Positions 35,983 through 44,594 of a stretch of 64,000 nt of DNA are shown piece after piece; the stretch's first letter is position 1, and every line of letters starts with the position of its first letter. The DNA lies in contig NZ_JBEPSJ010000001.1 in NCBI RefSeq assembly GCF_040548875.1, positions 558,001-622,000 on the forward strand, in the 5' to 3' direction. The position numbers were made by a program, and so were the translations under genes. The notes under the pieces were generated by a model, which saw nothing but the letters and a program-made list of their open reading frames with translations, had not been told where the DNA came from and ran no database searches. The DNA is from Conyzicola nivalis_A (GTDB lineage: Bacteria > Actinomycetota > Actinomycetes > Actinomycetales > Microbacteriaceae).

Positions 35983-36868
35983 CCTCCAACCGCGCGATCC
36001 GCCCCCGCGCGGCGACCTCCGACGTCGACCTCGTGCCGAGCAGGTACCCGACGAAGCGCAGCACGAACCCGGTCGCCCACACCACGGGCAGCGGGGAGCG
36101 GCGCAGCCCGAGCAACTCGCGGTACTCGCGGGGGATCGACGCGACGGCGCCCGCGAACAACACGCGGTACGCGGGCATCATGCTGCGGCGCAGCGGCGGG
36201 TTGCGGATGAACCGGACCGCCTCCGCGACGCGTTCGTCGCTCTTCAGGAGGCCCGCCTCGGAGAAGCCGCGCAGCTGACCGCGCAGCTCGGCCTCCGACC
36301 GTGGCGGGTCGACTACCCCGACCAGCTCCCCGGCCTTCGCCCACTCGCGCACGTACGCGTCTGCGCCGCCGGGGATGGCCCCGCCCCAGAGTTCGTGGCA
36401 GGCGAGGAAGGAGTCGGTGAAGACCACGTGGACCCAGGAGAGCAGCTCGGGGTCGCCGGCGGAGTACGGCCGGATCTCGCCGCGCGCATCCGTGTAGCTG
36501 CCCTTCACCCTCTCGTGGAAGCGGCCGACGCGCGACGACTCGGTCACGGCGACCCGGGTGTCGGCGAAGGTCACGGTGACGAGCCACTGGATCGTGCCCG
36601 ACAGGCGTCCGAGCGGGTCTTCGCGGTAGCGCGACCAGTCGTGGACGCCCGCCATCGCACCGGGGTGCAGCGTCTGCATGAGCAGCGCGCGTATACCGGC
36701 GACGAGAGTGGGGATGCCGCCGTGCACGGCCCACGACGCCGATCCAGGGCCGAAGAACCCGGCGTCGTCACCCTCGGCGATGCGGTCGACCCAGCGCGGG
36801 TTTCCGTCGCTCGTACCCGAGAAGGTCGTGAGCAGGTGGGAACGCCAGCTGTCGGCGAACCGGCTCAC
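35957..36868 (-). CDS. oxygenase MpaB family (DUF2236) protein
   Basis: A 303-residue helical protein of the DUF2236 family, related to latex-clearing and mycophenolic-acid MpaB-type haem oxygenases. The N-terminal half carries ALLMQTLHPGAMAGVHDWSRY (about 62-82), the family core with the conserved His and the HxxxxxY context. WVHVVFTDSFLACHELWGG (about 145-163) supplies a second conserved His. Oxygenase activity is not proven for the family as a whole. The start is a GTG that overlaps the stop of the upstream 70-residue ORF by 4 nt. Its C-terminus is written by a dispersed repeat. Confidence 0.85.
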   Translation of the reverse strand: MSRFADSWRSHLLTTFSGTSDGNPRWVDRIAEGDDAGFFGPGSASWAVHGGIPTLVAGIRALLMQTLHPGAMAGVHDWSRYREDPLGRLSGTIQWLVTVTFADTRVAVTESSRVGRFHERVKGSYTDARGEIRPYSAGDPELLSWVHVVFTDSFLACHELWGGAIPGGADAYVREWAKAGELVGVVDPPRSEAELRGQLRGFSEAGLLKSDERVAEAVRFIRNPPLRRSMMPAYRVLFAGAVASIPREYRELLGLRRSPLPVVWATGFVLRFVGYLLGTRSTSEVAARGRIARLEALRQAQRP

Positions 36869-37077
36869 GAGTAGTCGGCACCCGGCCGTCCGGCTTCGCG
36901 GTACTCGTAGCCCTCGGAGTCGTCGTTGACGAGCTCCCAGATCATCTCCTCGTCGTCGAAGTCGCCCCCGACGGCTCGGACGAAGCTCTTCTGGGGCAGA
37001 CCTCCGATGAACTCGAGTTCGACGGTCTCGGTGCCGGCGCTGCCGACGAGGCGGGCTGTGTAGGTTGAGTCGCTCAT
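36865..37077 (-). CDS. hypothetical protein, 70 residues
   Basis: A small acidic soluble protein, MSDSTYTARLVGSAGTETVE at its N-terminus. It has a beta-strand-like first half and an Asp/Glu-rich second half (DFDDEEMIWELVND). The family is not named to me. It starts at ATG 37077 and its stop overlaps the DUF2236 GTG start (GTGA), so the two form a small operon. Confidence 0.65.
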   Translation of the reverse strand: MSDSTYTARLVGSAGTETVELEFIGGLPQKSFVRAVGGDFDDEEMIWELVNDDSEGYEYREAGRPGADYS

Positions 37078-37109
37078 GTCCCGACGATACGTCGCCGGAT
37101 CGCCGCTGG

Positions 37110-37508
37110 CTAGAGCTGGCGTTCGCCGAGCAGTCGCTCTATGTCGCGTCGGTCCTTCTTCGTCGGCCGTCCTGCTCCGCGGTCGCGCACCGCGGTCACG
37201 ACGCGCTCCTCCCTGGGCGGCGGGGGCGGCGTGAGGTCGTCGAAGCATTCGGCGGCCACCGCGGCGCTCACGCGCTTCACGATCAGCCGGCGCACGATCA
37301 GGATGCGCTCGCCCTCCCCGGTGCGCACGCGCACCTCGTCGCCGATGCGCACCGACTGTGCGGCCTTCGCGCGCTCGTCGTTGACCCTGACGTGGCCGGC
37401 CTTGCTCGCCGCGGTCGCCGCCGACCGGGTCTTGAGCACACGCACGGCCCAGATCCAGCTGTCCACGCGGACCGTGCTCGGCCCGCCGGGGGGCGTCGCG
37501 GCGTTCAC
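37110..37508 (-). CDS. S4 RNA-binding domain protein (Hsp15-like)
   Basis: A 132-residue protein. The S4 domain (about 14-65) shows RVDSWIWAVRVLKTRSAATAASKAGHVRVNDERAK, the usual RNA-binding turn. The C-terminal tail is basic (GRPTKKDRRDIERLLGERQ). It resembles Hsp15/YrfH-type ribosome-rescue or quality-control proteins. The GTG start follows the acyltransferase stop directly, with no gap, so translation is probably coupled. Confidence 0.9.
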   Translation of the reverse strand: MNAATPPGGPSTVRVDSWIWAVRVLKTRSAATAASKAGHVRVNDERAKAAQSVRIGDEVRVRTGEGERILIVRRLIVKRVSAAVAAECFDDLTPPPPPREERVVTAVRDRGAGRPTKKDRRDIERLLGERQL

Positions 37509-38297
37509 TCAGTCCCGCTTGCTCGCGGCTTCGCGCGCCTCACGCGCCTTGCGTTCCTTGCGGGCGGCCTCGGCGACGGCGGCGACCTCCGGGGTCGGCG
37601 CGCTTCCGCCGAGCCTCGCCGGCTGCCACCAGGCGCCGGTGCCCTCGTCGGGGTAGCGGTCCTGCAGCGAGTGCACGAGTGCCTGCAGTCGATCGCGCAG
37701 CTCGATGGTGACCTCGGCCGCGTCATCCGTCGGCTTCGGGCTGAACGGAGCACCGACGGCGAAACCGATCGGCAGGCCGAACTTCTCCCGCAGCGTCGAG
37801 CCGGCCGACTTGGTCAGCAGTCGCTGCCCGCCCCAGACCGCGACGGGGATGACGGGGACGCCGGCCTCCGCAGCCATCCTCACTGCGCCGGTCTTCAGGT
37901 CGCGCACCTCGAACGAGGCGCTCACGCCGCCCTCGGGGAACACGCCGAGAACCTCGCCGTCGCGCAGCGCCTGCACGGCGAGACGGTAGGCGTCGGCTCC
38001 GGCCGACATGTCGACCGAGATGTGGTGCATGCCGCGGAGGAAGAACCCGACCGCGGGCTTGTCGAAGGCGCCCTTCTGGGCGAGGAAGCGGATGTGCCGC
38101 TTGTTGCGCTTGAACATCATCCACTCGACCAGGGCGAAATCCATGTAGCCGAAGTGGGTGATCGCGAGCACGGCACCGCCCGTGTCGGGCAGGTTCCTGC
38201 CGCCGGTCACGGTCGGTCTGAGCCTCAGCAGTCCGAACAGTGTGCGTCCGAGACCGACGGCCGTGCTGTAGATGGGCTCCGCCCCGTGCTTCGTCAT
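37509..38297 (-). CDS. lysophospholipid acyltransferase family protein
   Basis: A 262-residue PlsC-type acyltransferase. The catalytic HX4D motif is HFGYMD (about residue 48), and the glycerol-phosphate-binding motif FPEGG is at about 120. Unlike classical PlsC, the Gly-rich motif is EGG rather than EGTR, as in several actinobacterial homologues. The C-terminus is charged (RKERKAREAREAASKRD) and may be a cytoplasmic tail. It transfers an acyl chain to a lysophospholipid or related acceptor. It is co-directional with the S4 gene. Confidence 0.88.
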   Translation of the reverse strand: MTKHGAEPIYSTAVGLGRTLFGLLRLRPTVTGGRNLPDTGGAVLAITHFGYMDFALVEWMMFKRNKRHIRFLAQKGAFDKPAVGFFLRGMHHISVDMSAGADAYRLAVQALRDGEVLGVFPEGGVSASFEVRDLKTGAVRMAAEAGVPVIPVAVWGGQRLLTKSAGSTLREKFGLPIGFAVGAPFSPKPTDDAAEVTIELRDRLQALVHSLQDRYPDEGTGAWWQPARLGGSAPTPEVAAVAEAARKERKAREAREAASKRD

Positions 38298-38357
38298 TGC
38301 CTCAGGATAATCCGGTTCGCTGGACGCGCGATCGTGAGCCCGCTTTGGTGTTGAAAG

Positions 38358-38376
38358 TTAGGCATGCCATACTTAG
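38358..38376 (+). promoter_or_regulatory. IdeR/DtxR-like iron box upstream of the siderophore-interacting gene
   Basis: TTAGGCATGCCATACTTAG matches the IdeR/DtxR consensus TTAGGTTAGCCTAACCTAA at about 12 of 19 positions. It lies just 3 nt before the ATG used for the siderophore-interacting protein. Iron-replete repression is expected (inference). Confidence 0.65.
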
Positions 38377-38379
38377 GCA

Positions 38380-39333
38380 ATGCTTACTTCCGCCGCGACG
38401 GAGACCATCGTGCCGGATTCCCGGCCGGCCTACCGCCCCTTCCGTGTCCGCGTGCTGCGGGTGAACGTTCTCAGCGAGCACTTCACCCGGGTCACCTTCA
38501 CGGGCGACGACCTCGACACCTTCGGCAGCCTCGGCCTCGACCAGCGCATCAATCTGGTCTTCCCGATCGACGGCGTCGGACTCAGCGACTGCGGCTGGGA
38601 CGACGAACAGCCCATGATCGAGGGCCACTGGTACTCGCAGTGGCGGGCCCTGCCCAACGAGGTGCGCAACCCGCTGCGCGTGTACACGGTGCGAGCGATC
38701 CGGCCGCGTGATCGCGAGCTCGACGTCGACTTCGTCGTGCACGGCGACGGCCCGGCCGCGCGCTGGCTCGCCGCGGCCGCGCCCGACGACGAGATCATCG
38801 TCATCGGCCCCGACGCCCGCAGCGAGAACTCGCACGCCGGGAGCGACTGGCACCCGGGGGCCGCCCGCAACCTCCTGCTCGTGGGCGACGCGACCGCGGC
38901 ACCGGCCATCGCGTCCATTCTCGAGGCGCTTCCACCCGAACGCGCGGCGCACGCCATCATCGAGGTTCCGGATGCGGCCGACGCCATCGCGATCGATCAC
39001 TCGTCCCGGGTGTCGGTCACCTGGATCGAACGGGGCAGCGCCGCACCGGGCGCCACCCTGCTGCCGGCCGTCCACGACTGGGTCGCCGCGCGCCCCGAGA
39101 TCGTCGACTCCACCCTGGCCGACTCGGCCCAGTCGGTCGAGGAGTCGGCCGACCCCGACGCGATCCTCTGGGACGTGCCCACCGCGCCGACGGGCGCGAG
39201 CCTCTACGCGTGGGTGGCCGGCGAGGCATCCGCCATCACGAGCATCCGGCGCTACCTGGTGCGCGACGTGGGCATCGACCGGGGTCAGGTGGCGTTTATG
39301 GGCTACTGGCGCAACGGAAGGTCGAACGACTGA
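38380..39333 (+). CDS. siderophore-interacting protein (FAD-dependent ferric reductase)
   Basis: A 317-residue protein of the ViuB/SIP type. RPFRVRVLRVNVLSEHFTRVTFTG (about 19-42) is the FAD-binding entry, and NPLRVYTVRAIRPRDRELDVDFVVHGDGPAARWL (about 93-126) includes the RxYTVR FAD motif. LLLVGDATAAPAIASILEALP (about 167-187) is the NAD(P)H-binding part. It reduces ferric siderophores in the cytoplasm. The ATG at 38380 lies 3 nt after an iron box; a GTG at 38410 with GGAG upstream is an alternative start. Its stop overlaps the next gene at a CTGA. Confidence 0.92.
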   Translation: MLTSAATETIVPDSRPAYRPFRVRVLRVNVLSEHFTRVTFTGDDLDTFGSLGLDQRINLVFPIDGVGLSDCGWDDEQPMIEGHWYSQWRALPNEVRNPLRVYTVRAIRPRDRELDVDFVVHGDGPAARWLAAAAPDDEIIVIGPDARSENSHAGSDWHPGAARNLLLVGDATAAPAIASILEALPPERAAHAIIEVPDAADAIAIDHSSRVSVTWIERGSAAPGATLLPAVHDWVAARPEIVDSTLADSAQSVEESADPDAILWDVPTAPTGASLYAWVAGEASAITSIRRYLVRDVGIDRGQVAFMGYWRNGRSND

Positions 39334-40328
39334 TCGCGCGACGCGCGCTCGGGTTCGTCGCCCTGGCGGCGGCGCTCCTGGTCGTCGTGCTGCTCAGCCT
39401 CGCCGTCGGCTCGCGTGCGATCGCGCCCTCCGTCGTGCTCGACGCGGTCTTCGCGCCGGTCGCGGGAGACACCGATCACGTGGTCGTGCGCGACCTGCGG
39501 GTACCCCGAACCGTCGTCGGTCTCCTCGCGGGTCTCGCCCTCGGCCTCGCCGGCTCGATCATGCAGGGCGTCACGCGCAACCCGCTCGCCGACCCAGGGC
39601 TCCTCGGCGTGAACGCCGGCGCCTCGCTGTTCGTCGTCGTCGGAATCACCTTCTTCGGCGCCACCCAGCCGGAGGCCTTCGTCTGGTTCGCCTTCGCCGG
39701 TGCCGCCGCCGCGACGGCGGCCGTGTACGCGATCGGCGCGAGCGGCCGCGGGGGAGCGACACCGGTCAAGCTCGCGCTCTCCGGCGCGGCCCTCACTGCC
39801 GCCATCACGTCGCTCATCACGCTGCTGCTCGTCACCAATCTCGACACACTGCAGATCTACCGATTCTGGGCGGTCGGCTCGCTCGTCGGCCGCGACCTCG
39901 GCACGGCCGGGGTCGTGCTGCCGTTCCTGCTCGTCGGCGCCGTGCTCGCGTTCGTCACCTCGCGGTCGCTCAACGTGCTCTCCCTCGGCGACGACGTCGC
40001 GCGCGGGCTCGGCCAGAGTCTCGTGCGCGCCAGGGTCACCTCCGCGCTCGCCATCGTGCTGCTGTGCGGCTCGGCCACCGCCCTCGCCGGCCCCCTCGTA
40101 TTCGTCGGACTCGTCGTGCCGCACATCGCCCGCCGACTGGTCGGTTCCGACTACCGCTGGATACTGGCCTACTCGCTGCTGCTCGGTCCCATGCTCCTGG
40201 TCTGCGCCGACATCGTCGGACGCCTCGTCGCCCCGCCCGGCGAGCTCGAGGCCGGGCTGGTCGTCGCCTTCCTCGGCGCTCCCGTGCTGATCGCCTTCGC
40301 ACGCAGCTCGACGGTGAAGTCGCTGTGA
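39330..40328 (+). CDS. iron-siderophore ABC transporter permease (FecCD, first)
   Basis: A 332-residue FecCD permease, with about 9-10 hydrophobic segments. LVGLLAGLALGLAGSIMQGVTRNPLADPGLLGVNAGAS (the central motif) begins near residue 60. No ATG, GTG or TTG near the expected N-terminus is in frame. A CTG overlapping the upstream stop as CTGA, with GGAAGG 8 nt before it, fits both the family N-terminus and the spacing, so CTG is the proposed start. An ATG at 39210 is in frame but would add a low-complexity extension inside the preceding gene. It makes one half of the ferric-siderophore channel. Confidence 0.85.
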   Translation: MIARRALGFVALAAALLVVVLLSLAVGSRAIAPSVVLDAVFAPVAGDTDHVVVRDLRVPRTVVGLLAGLALGLAGSIMQGVTRNPLADPGLLGVNAGASLFVVVGITFFGATQPEAFVWFAFAGAAAATAAVYAIGASGRGGATPVKLALSGAALTAAITSLITLLLVTNLDTLQIYRFWAVGSLVGRDLGTAGVVLPFLLVGAVLAFVTSRSLNVLSLGDDVARGLGQSLVRARVTSALAIVLLCGSATALAGPLVFVGLVVPHIARRLVGSDYRWILAYSLLLGPMLLVCADIVGRLVAPPGELEAGLVVAFLGAPVLIAFARSSTVKSL

Positions 40329-41368
40329 GCGCTGTGGAGACGTCGGTCGCGGCCGTCCGTCACTCCCGCGCACGCCGCAGCCGCCGCTACGTCGTCGTCG
40401 TCTCCGTGCTCGCCGCCGTCGTACTCGTCATCGCGGCGGTCAGCCTGTGCGTCGGCGCGTACTCGCTCAGCGTGCCCGACGTGATCCGCACCCTCCTCGG
40501 CGGAGGGGAGGGACGGGAGTCGTTCGTCGTGTTGCAGCTCCGCGCGCCGCGGCTGGTGCTCGGCATGCTCGCCGCCGTCTGCTTCGCGGTCGCCGGCGCG
40601 CTGTTCCAGACGCTGCTGCGCAACCCGCTCGCGAGCCCCGACATCATCGGCGTCTCCGGCGGAGCCAGCTTCGCCGCCGTCTTCGCGATCCTCGTGCTCG
40701 GCCTCGGCGGTCTCGCCGTGTCGCTGTTCGCGTTCGCCGGGGCGCTCGTCGTCGCAGCGGCGATCTACCTGCTCGCGGCGCGCGGCGGACTCAACGGCTA
40801 CCGGTTCGTGCTCATCGGAATCGGCATGGCGTTCATCGTCAACGCGTCACTCAACTTCATGATCACCAGGGCCGAGGTGCGCGACGCGCAGGAGGCGCTC
40901 GTCTGGCTGGTCGGCAGCCTCGGCAGCGCGCGCTGGCCCGAGATCGCCCTGCTCGCGCTCTGTGCCGCGGTTCTGCTGCCGCTCGTCGCCGCGACCGTTC
41001 CCCGACTGCGCATGCTGCAGCTCGGCGACGAGACCGCCGTGGGGCTCGGAGTGAACGCCGAGCGTGTGCGCCTCGTGCTGCTCATCCTCGCGGTCGCGCT
41101 CGTGGCCGTCGCCACGGCGGCCGTCGGCCCGATCGCCTTCGTCGCCTTCGTGTCGGCGCCCATCGCCCGCCGCATCGTCGCCACCGGGGGACTCGCGCTC
41201 CTGCCGAGCGCGCTCGTCGGAATCGTCATCGTCACCCTGTCCGACCTCGTCGCCCAGCACCTTCTGGGCAGCGTCACCGTTCCGGTCGGCGTCATCACGG
41301 GCGTCATCGGGGCGCCCTACCTGCTCTGGCTGCTCGCCGCCCCCGGACGAAACGGTCGAGGAGACTGA
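40325..41368 (+). CDS. iron-siderophore ABC transporter permease (FecCD, second)
   Basis: A 347-residue FecCD permease. A basic cytoplasmic N-terminus (RHSRARRSRRYVV) precedes about ten hydrophobic segments; the central motif AVCFAVAGALFQTLLRNPLASPDIIGVSGGASF begins near residue 82. It pairs with the previous permease. The GTG overlaps the upstream stop as GTGA. Two nt separate its stop from the ATPase start. Confidence 0.93.
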   Translation: MSAVETSVAAVRHSRARRSRRYVVVVSVLAAVVLVIAAVSLCVGAYSLSVPDVIRTLLGGGEGRESFVVLQLRAPRLVLGMLAAVCFAVAGALFQTLLRNPLASPDIIGVSGGASFAAVFAILVLGLGGLAVSLFAFAGALVVAAAIYLLAARGGLNGYRFVLIGIGMAFIVNASLNFMITRAEVRDAQEALVWLVGSLGSARWPEIALLALCAAVLLPLVAATVPRLRMLQLGDETAVGLGVNAERVRLVLLILAVALVAVATAAVGPIAFVAFVSAPIARRIVATGGLALLPSALVGIVIVTLSDLVAQHLLGSVTVPVGVITGVIGAPYLLWLLAAPGRNGRGD

Positions 41369-41370
41369 CC

Positions 41371-42186
41371 ATGACCACTCCGCACGAACTGCGGGCGCAG
41401 GGCCTGCGCCTCGGCTACGACGGCCGCACCGTCATCGACGACCTCGATCTGCTCGTTCCCGACGGCAAGGTCACGGTCATCGTCGGGGCCAACGCCTCCG
41501 GCAAATCGACGCTGTTGCGCGGCATCGCGCGGCTGATGAAGCCGCAGGCGGGCGCGGTCACCCTCGACGGCCGCGACATCCACTCGATGCCCTCGTCGGC
41601 GGTCGCGCGCCTGCTCGGCCTGCTTCCCCAGCAGCCGGTCGCCCCCGACGGCATCACCGTCGCCGACCTGGTCGGCCGCGGACGCCACCCCCATCAGAGC
41701 TGGTTCCGCCAGTGGACGACGACGGATGAGGCGGCGGTCGCCCGCGCGCTGGAGGCGACCTCCACGACCGAACTCGCCGACCGCCGCGTCGACGAGCTCT
41801 CGGGCGGGCAGCGTCAGCGCGTCTGGATCGCCATGGCCCTCGCGCAGGAGACCGACATCCTGCTGCTCGACGAGCCGACCACCTTTCTCGACGTGGCCCA
41901 CCAGATCGAGGTGCTCGACCTGCTCGCGGCCCTGAACCACGAGCGCGGGACCACCGTGGTCATGGTGCTGCACGACCTCAACCTCGCTGCGCGCTACGCC
42001 GACCATCTGGTCGTCATGGTCTCCGGCGGGATCGCGACGAGCGGACCGCCGGAGGCCGTCATCACTCCGGAGGTGGTGACCGCCGCGTTCGGCCTCGACT
42101 GCCTCGTCGTCGCCGACCCGGTGTCCGGATCGCCGCTCGTGGTGCCGAAGGGTCGCTTCCATCGGGGCGATCGAGTCGCGTCCTAG
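41371..42186 (+). CDS. iron-siderophore ABC transporter ATP-binding protein
   Basis: A 271-residue ATPase of the FepC/FecE type. Walker A GANASGKST (about 39-47), signature LSGGQRQRVWIAMALAQ (about 143-159) and Walker B ILLLDEPTTFLD (about 166-177) are intact, followed by the switch His in LHDLNLA. GAGGAG lies upstream of the ATG. The stop codon lies inside an IdeR-like box that precedes the binding-protein gene. Confidence 0.95.
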   Translation: MTTPHELRAQGLRLGYDGRTVIDDLDLLVPDGKVTVIVGANASGKSTLLRGIARLMKPQAGAVTLDGRDIHSMPSSAVARLLGLLPQQPVAPDGITVADLVGRGRHPHQSWFRQWTTTDEAAVARALEATSTTELADRRVDELSGGQRQRVWIAMALAQETDILLLDEPTTFLDVAHQIEVLDLLAALNHERGTTVVMVLHDLNLAARYADHLVVMVSGGIATSGPPEAVITPEVVTAAFGLDCLVVADPVSGSPLVVPKGRFHRGDRVAS

Positions 42187-42201
42187 GGTAGGCTATCCTT
42201 A
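42183..42201 (+). promoter_or_regulatory. IdeR/DtxR-like iron box upstream of the siderophore-binding protein
   Basis: CTAGGGTAGGCTATCCTTA matches the consensus TTAGGTTAGCCTAACCTAA at about 14 of 19 positions. It overlaps the ATPase stop codon and lies 29 nt before the GTG start of the binding protein. It suggests a second, internal iron-regulated promoter. Confidence 0.7.
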
Positions 42202-42230
42202 CCAGCATTCAACCCCCGAGGAGTCTTCCC

Positions 42231-43259
42231 GTGTCCCATCGCTTCACCTTCCGCGCAGCAGCGGCAATCGCAGTCGTCGGCGCGCTCGCGTTGGCCGGCT
42301 GCTCGTCCAGTGCCGAACCCGACGAGGGAGAGGCGGCCGCGAGCGACGGAACCTTCCCGGTCACCATCCAGCACGCCTTCGGCGAGACCACGATCGACGA
42401 GGCGCCCGCCGACGTCGTCACCTGGGGTTGGGGGAGCACCGAGGCATCGATCGCGCTCGGCGTCGTGCCGGTCGCCATCCCGTTCGACTCCTACGCCGGC
42501 GGCGACGACGGCGTGCTGCCCTGGGTGAGCGACGAGCTCGACAGCCTCGGCGTCGACACCCCGATCGTGCTGTCGAACGACGGCGAGGCCCCGCCCTACG
42601 AGGAGATCGCCGCGGCCGACCCCGACGTGATCCTCGCCGTGTACTCGGGGCTGACCGAGGAGCAGTACGAGCTGCTGAGCGAGATCGCCCCGACGGTCGC
42701 CTACGAGGGTGAGGCGTGGAGCACCCCGTGGAAAGACGTCGTGACGACCGTGGGAACAGCCCTCGGCAAGAGCGAGGAAGCCGACACCGTGCTCGCCGAC
42801 CTCGACCAGGTGCTCGCCGACAGCGCCGCGGCCCACCCCGAACTAGCGGGCAAGACCGTCGCCGCCGTCTGGGACGTCGCGGGCACCTTCTACGTCTACA
42901 AGGCCGCCGACCCCCGCGTCGCGTTCCTCTTCGACCTCGGACTGGTCAACGCGCCCGCCGTCGACGAGCTCTCCAACGGCGACGAGACCTTCTACTACAC
43001 GCTCAGCTACGAGCAGCTCGACAAGCTCGACAGCGACATCGTCGTGAACTACTCCGACACGGCGGCCGAGCAGGAAGCGTTCCTCGCGGCTTCCTACGCG
43101 CAGGCGATTCCCGCCGTCAAGGCGGGAGCCGTCGCGCAGGTCGTCGGAACCGAGGTGGTCGCCTCGGTGTCGCCGCCCACCGCGCTCTCCCTCACCTGGG
43201 GCCTCGACGACTACCTCGACAGCCTCTCGGCCGCCGCGGCCGTGGTCGACGCGGAGTAG
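42231..43259 (+). CDS. iron-siderophore-binding lipoprotein
   Basis: A 342-residue extracellular binding protein. The signal peptide ends in LAGC (C24), and an acidic linker leads into a type III periplasmic-binding domain: VTIQHAFGETTIDEAPADVVTWGW near residues 43-66 and the VILAVYSGLTEEQYELLSEIAPTVAYEG segment. It delivers ferric-siderophore to the FecCD permeases. The GTG has a CGAGGAG upstream. A second IdeR-like box precedes it, so it can be expressed separately. Confidence 0.94.
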   Translation: MSHRFTFRAAAAIAVVGALALAGCSSSAEPDEGEAAASDGTFPVTIQHAFGETTIDEAPADVVTWGWGSTEASIALGVVPVAIPFDSYAGGDDGVLPWVSDELDSLGVDTPIVLSNDGEAPPYEEIAAADPDVILAVYSGLTEEQYELLSEIAPTVAYEGEAWSTPWKDVVTTVGTALGKSEEADTVLADLDQVLADSAAAHPELAGKTVAAVWDVAGTFYVYKAADPRVAFLFDLGLVNAPAVDELSNGDETFYYTLSYEQLDKLDSDIVVNYSDTAAEQEAFLAASYAQAIPAVKAGAVAQVVGTEVVASVSPPTALSLTWGLDDYLDSLSAAAAVVDAE

Positions 43260-43272
43260 TACCGCCGAACGC

Positions 43273-43719
43273 CTAGTGGGCGGCCGCGAGCTCCGACTTC
43301 CAGCGCACGAGAGAGCGCACGGTGTCGTCGGGGTCGTCCGCTAGGCGCTCCATCACGTCGGTCGGCACGAAATAGTTGACCGCGAGCCAGCCGCGCACCG
43401 TCTCCGACTCGTCGTCGGCGAGCGAGCGCAGGATGTCGCACGGCACCGACTCGTTGCGGGCTAGGCACGCGCGCACGCTCGCCTCCGGATCGTGCGCCAG
43501 CGTCTCGAACAGGTCTTCCGGCGCGTGGTAGCTGCTCGCGACGCTCTCCCGGATCTTCGGGTTCGCGTGGGTGGCCAGCAGCCGCAGCCGGGCGATCTTC
43601 GACTCGGTCACGGCGGGGGCGGGATGCAGCGCCGCCGCCTGCTCGGGGGTGAGCATCACGGGGGCGTGGTCGCGCAACGCCTGACGCTGCGCCGGAGTGT
43701 TGAATCGGATGCAGGACAT
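43273..43719 (-). CDS. leucine-rich repeat variant (LRV) protein
   Basis: A 148-residue soluble protein. From about residue 50 it shows repeats of about 23-24 residues of the pattern (A/D)xxxxVRxxxAxNxxxPxDxLxxLAxDxD: NPKIRESVASSYHAPEDLFETLA, EASVRACLARNESVPCDILRSLA, SETVRGWLAVNYFVPTDVMERLA. This resembles the LRV repeat described in Azotobacter. A protein-protein interaction role is likely; no partner can be named. Confidence 0.75.
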   Translation of the reverse strand: MSCIRFNTPAQRQALRDHAPVMLTPEQAAALHPAPAVTESKIARLRLLATHANPKIRESVASSYHAPEDLFETLAHDPEASVRACLARNESVPCDILRSLADDESETVRGWLAVNYFVPTDVMERLADDPDDTVRSLVRWKSELAAAH

Positions 43720-43728
43720 CCCCCTACG

Positions 43729-44553
43729 CTACCCGCCGGTCGTGCCCGTCGCCGGAGCGACATCCCGTCGCCGCGGCGGCCACGGGACGATCGCCGAGGT
43801 GGTGGCCTGGTAGTCGGCGTACTCCGGATACCTGCCGCGGGTGATGCTCTCGGTGAACGCCGTCGAACCCACGAAGAGCAGGGTGAGCAGCACGGCACCG
43901 AGCACGGTCCACTGCAGTACCGACCCGGCGGCGACCGCACCGATAGCGAAGAACACCCACCACTGCGCCTGCTCGAAGAAGAAGTTCGGGTGGCGGGAGA
44001 ACCTCCAGAGCCCGGTCTGCAGAAACCGCGGGCGGGCGTCGGTCTGAGCGGCCTTCCATACGTGGAACCGCCACTGCTGCTGGTCGGCGACGGTCTCACC
44101 GACCAGCAGGGCCACGAAGAGCGCGGCGAGAAGCCCGTCGAGCACCCCGAACGGCGTCGCGGTGTGCTCGAGCGCGGTGAGGGCAGGCAGGGTGATCAGC
44201 ACAAGGATCGCGTTCTGGTAGAGCACGATGAAGAACAGGTTGAACAGCTCGAACTGCCAGCGCCGCATCCGACCCCGCAGGATGCCCCAGCGATAGTCCT
44301 CGGTGCCGGTGTAGCCGCCCTTGCGGGCGAAATTCGCCGTCAGGCGCGCACCCCAGAGGGTGACGAGAGCCGCCATGACATTCAGTCGCGCGTCGGAGAG
44401 ACCGGCGGATGCTGCGAAGACCCAGACGTACACGACCGGCAGCACCGACCACAGCCGGTCGACCCACGAGTGGTCGCGCGTGATCAGCGACAGCACCCAG
44501 GCGGCGGCGCAGGCGGTCGCGGCGATGAGGAGCACCAGTGCCAGCGGACTCAT
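43729..44553 (-). CDS. DUF1295 family membrane protein (steroid 5-alpha-reductase-like)
   Basis: A 274-residue membrane protein with about seven hydrophobic segments. The C-terminal half has the isoprenylcysteine-methyltransferase/5-alpha-reductase signature: TGLWRFSRHPNFFFEQAQWWVFF (about 184-206) and the final RYPEYADYQATTSAIVPWPPR. Family members use NAD(P)H or SAM-like cofactors on hydrophobic substrates; the substrate is unknown. It is divergent from the CDP-alcohol phosphatidyltransferase gene, with 41 nt between. Confidence 0.88.
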   Translation of the reverse strand: MSPLALVLLIAATACAAAWVLSLITRDHSWVDRLWSVLPVVYVWVFAASAGLSDARLNVMAALVTLWGARLTANFARKGGYTGTEDYRWGILRGRMRRWQFELFNLFFIVLYQNAILVLITLPALTALEHTATPFGVLDGLLAALFVALLVGETVADQQQWRFHVWKAAQTDARPRFLQTGLWRFSRHPNFFFEQAQWWVFFAIGAVAAGSVLQWTVLGAVLLTLLFVGSTAFTESITRGRYPEYADYQATTSAIVPWPPRRRDVAPATGTTGG

Positions 44554-44580
44554 GCACCCAGAGTAGGACCACCCGCTCGC

Positions 44581-44586
44581 TAGACT
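44581..44586 (+). promoter_or_regulatory. -10 box of a probable leaderless promoter (phosphatidyltransferase gene)
   Basis: TAGACT lies 8 nt before the GTG start at 44595, with no Shine-Dalgarno between. This spacing fits transcription starting at or next to the GTG. No convincing -35 box is visible. The same hexamer at the same distance precedes the glucokinase gene (55482-55487). Confidence 0.5.
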
Positions 44587-44594
44587 CGGGATTT

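Noticed and set aside
39210..39329. ATG at 39210 as start of the iron permease
   Set aside because: It would add 40 low-complexity residues read inside the siderophore-interacting gene, not seen in FecCD proteins.
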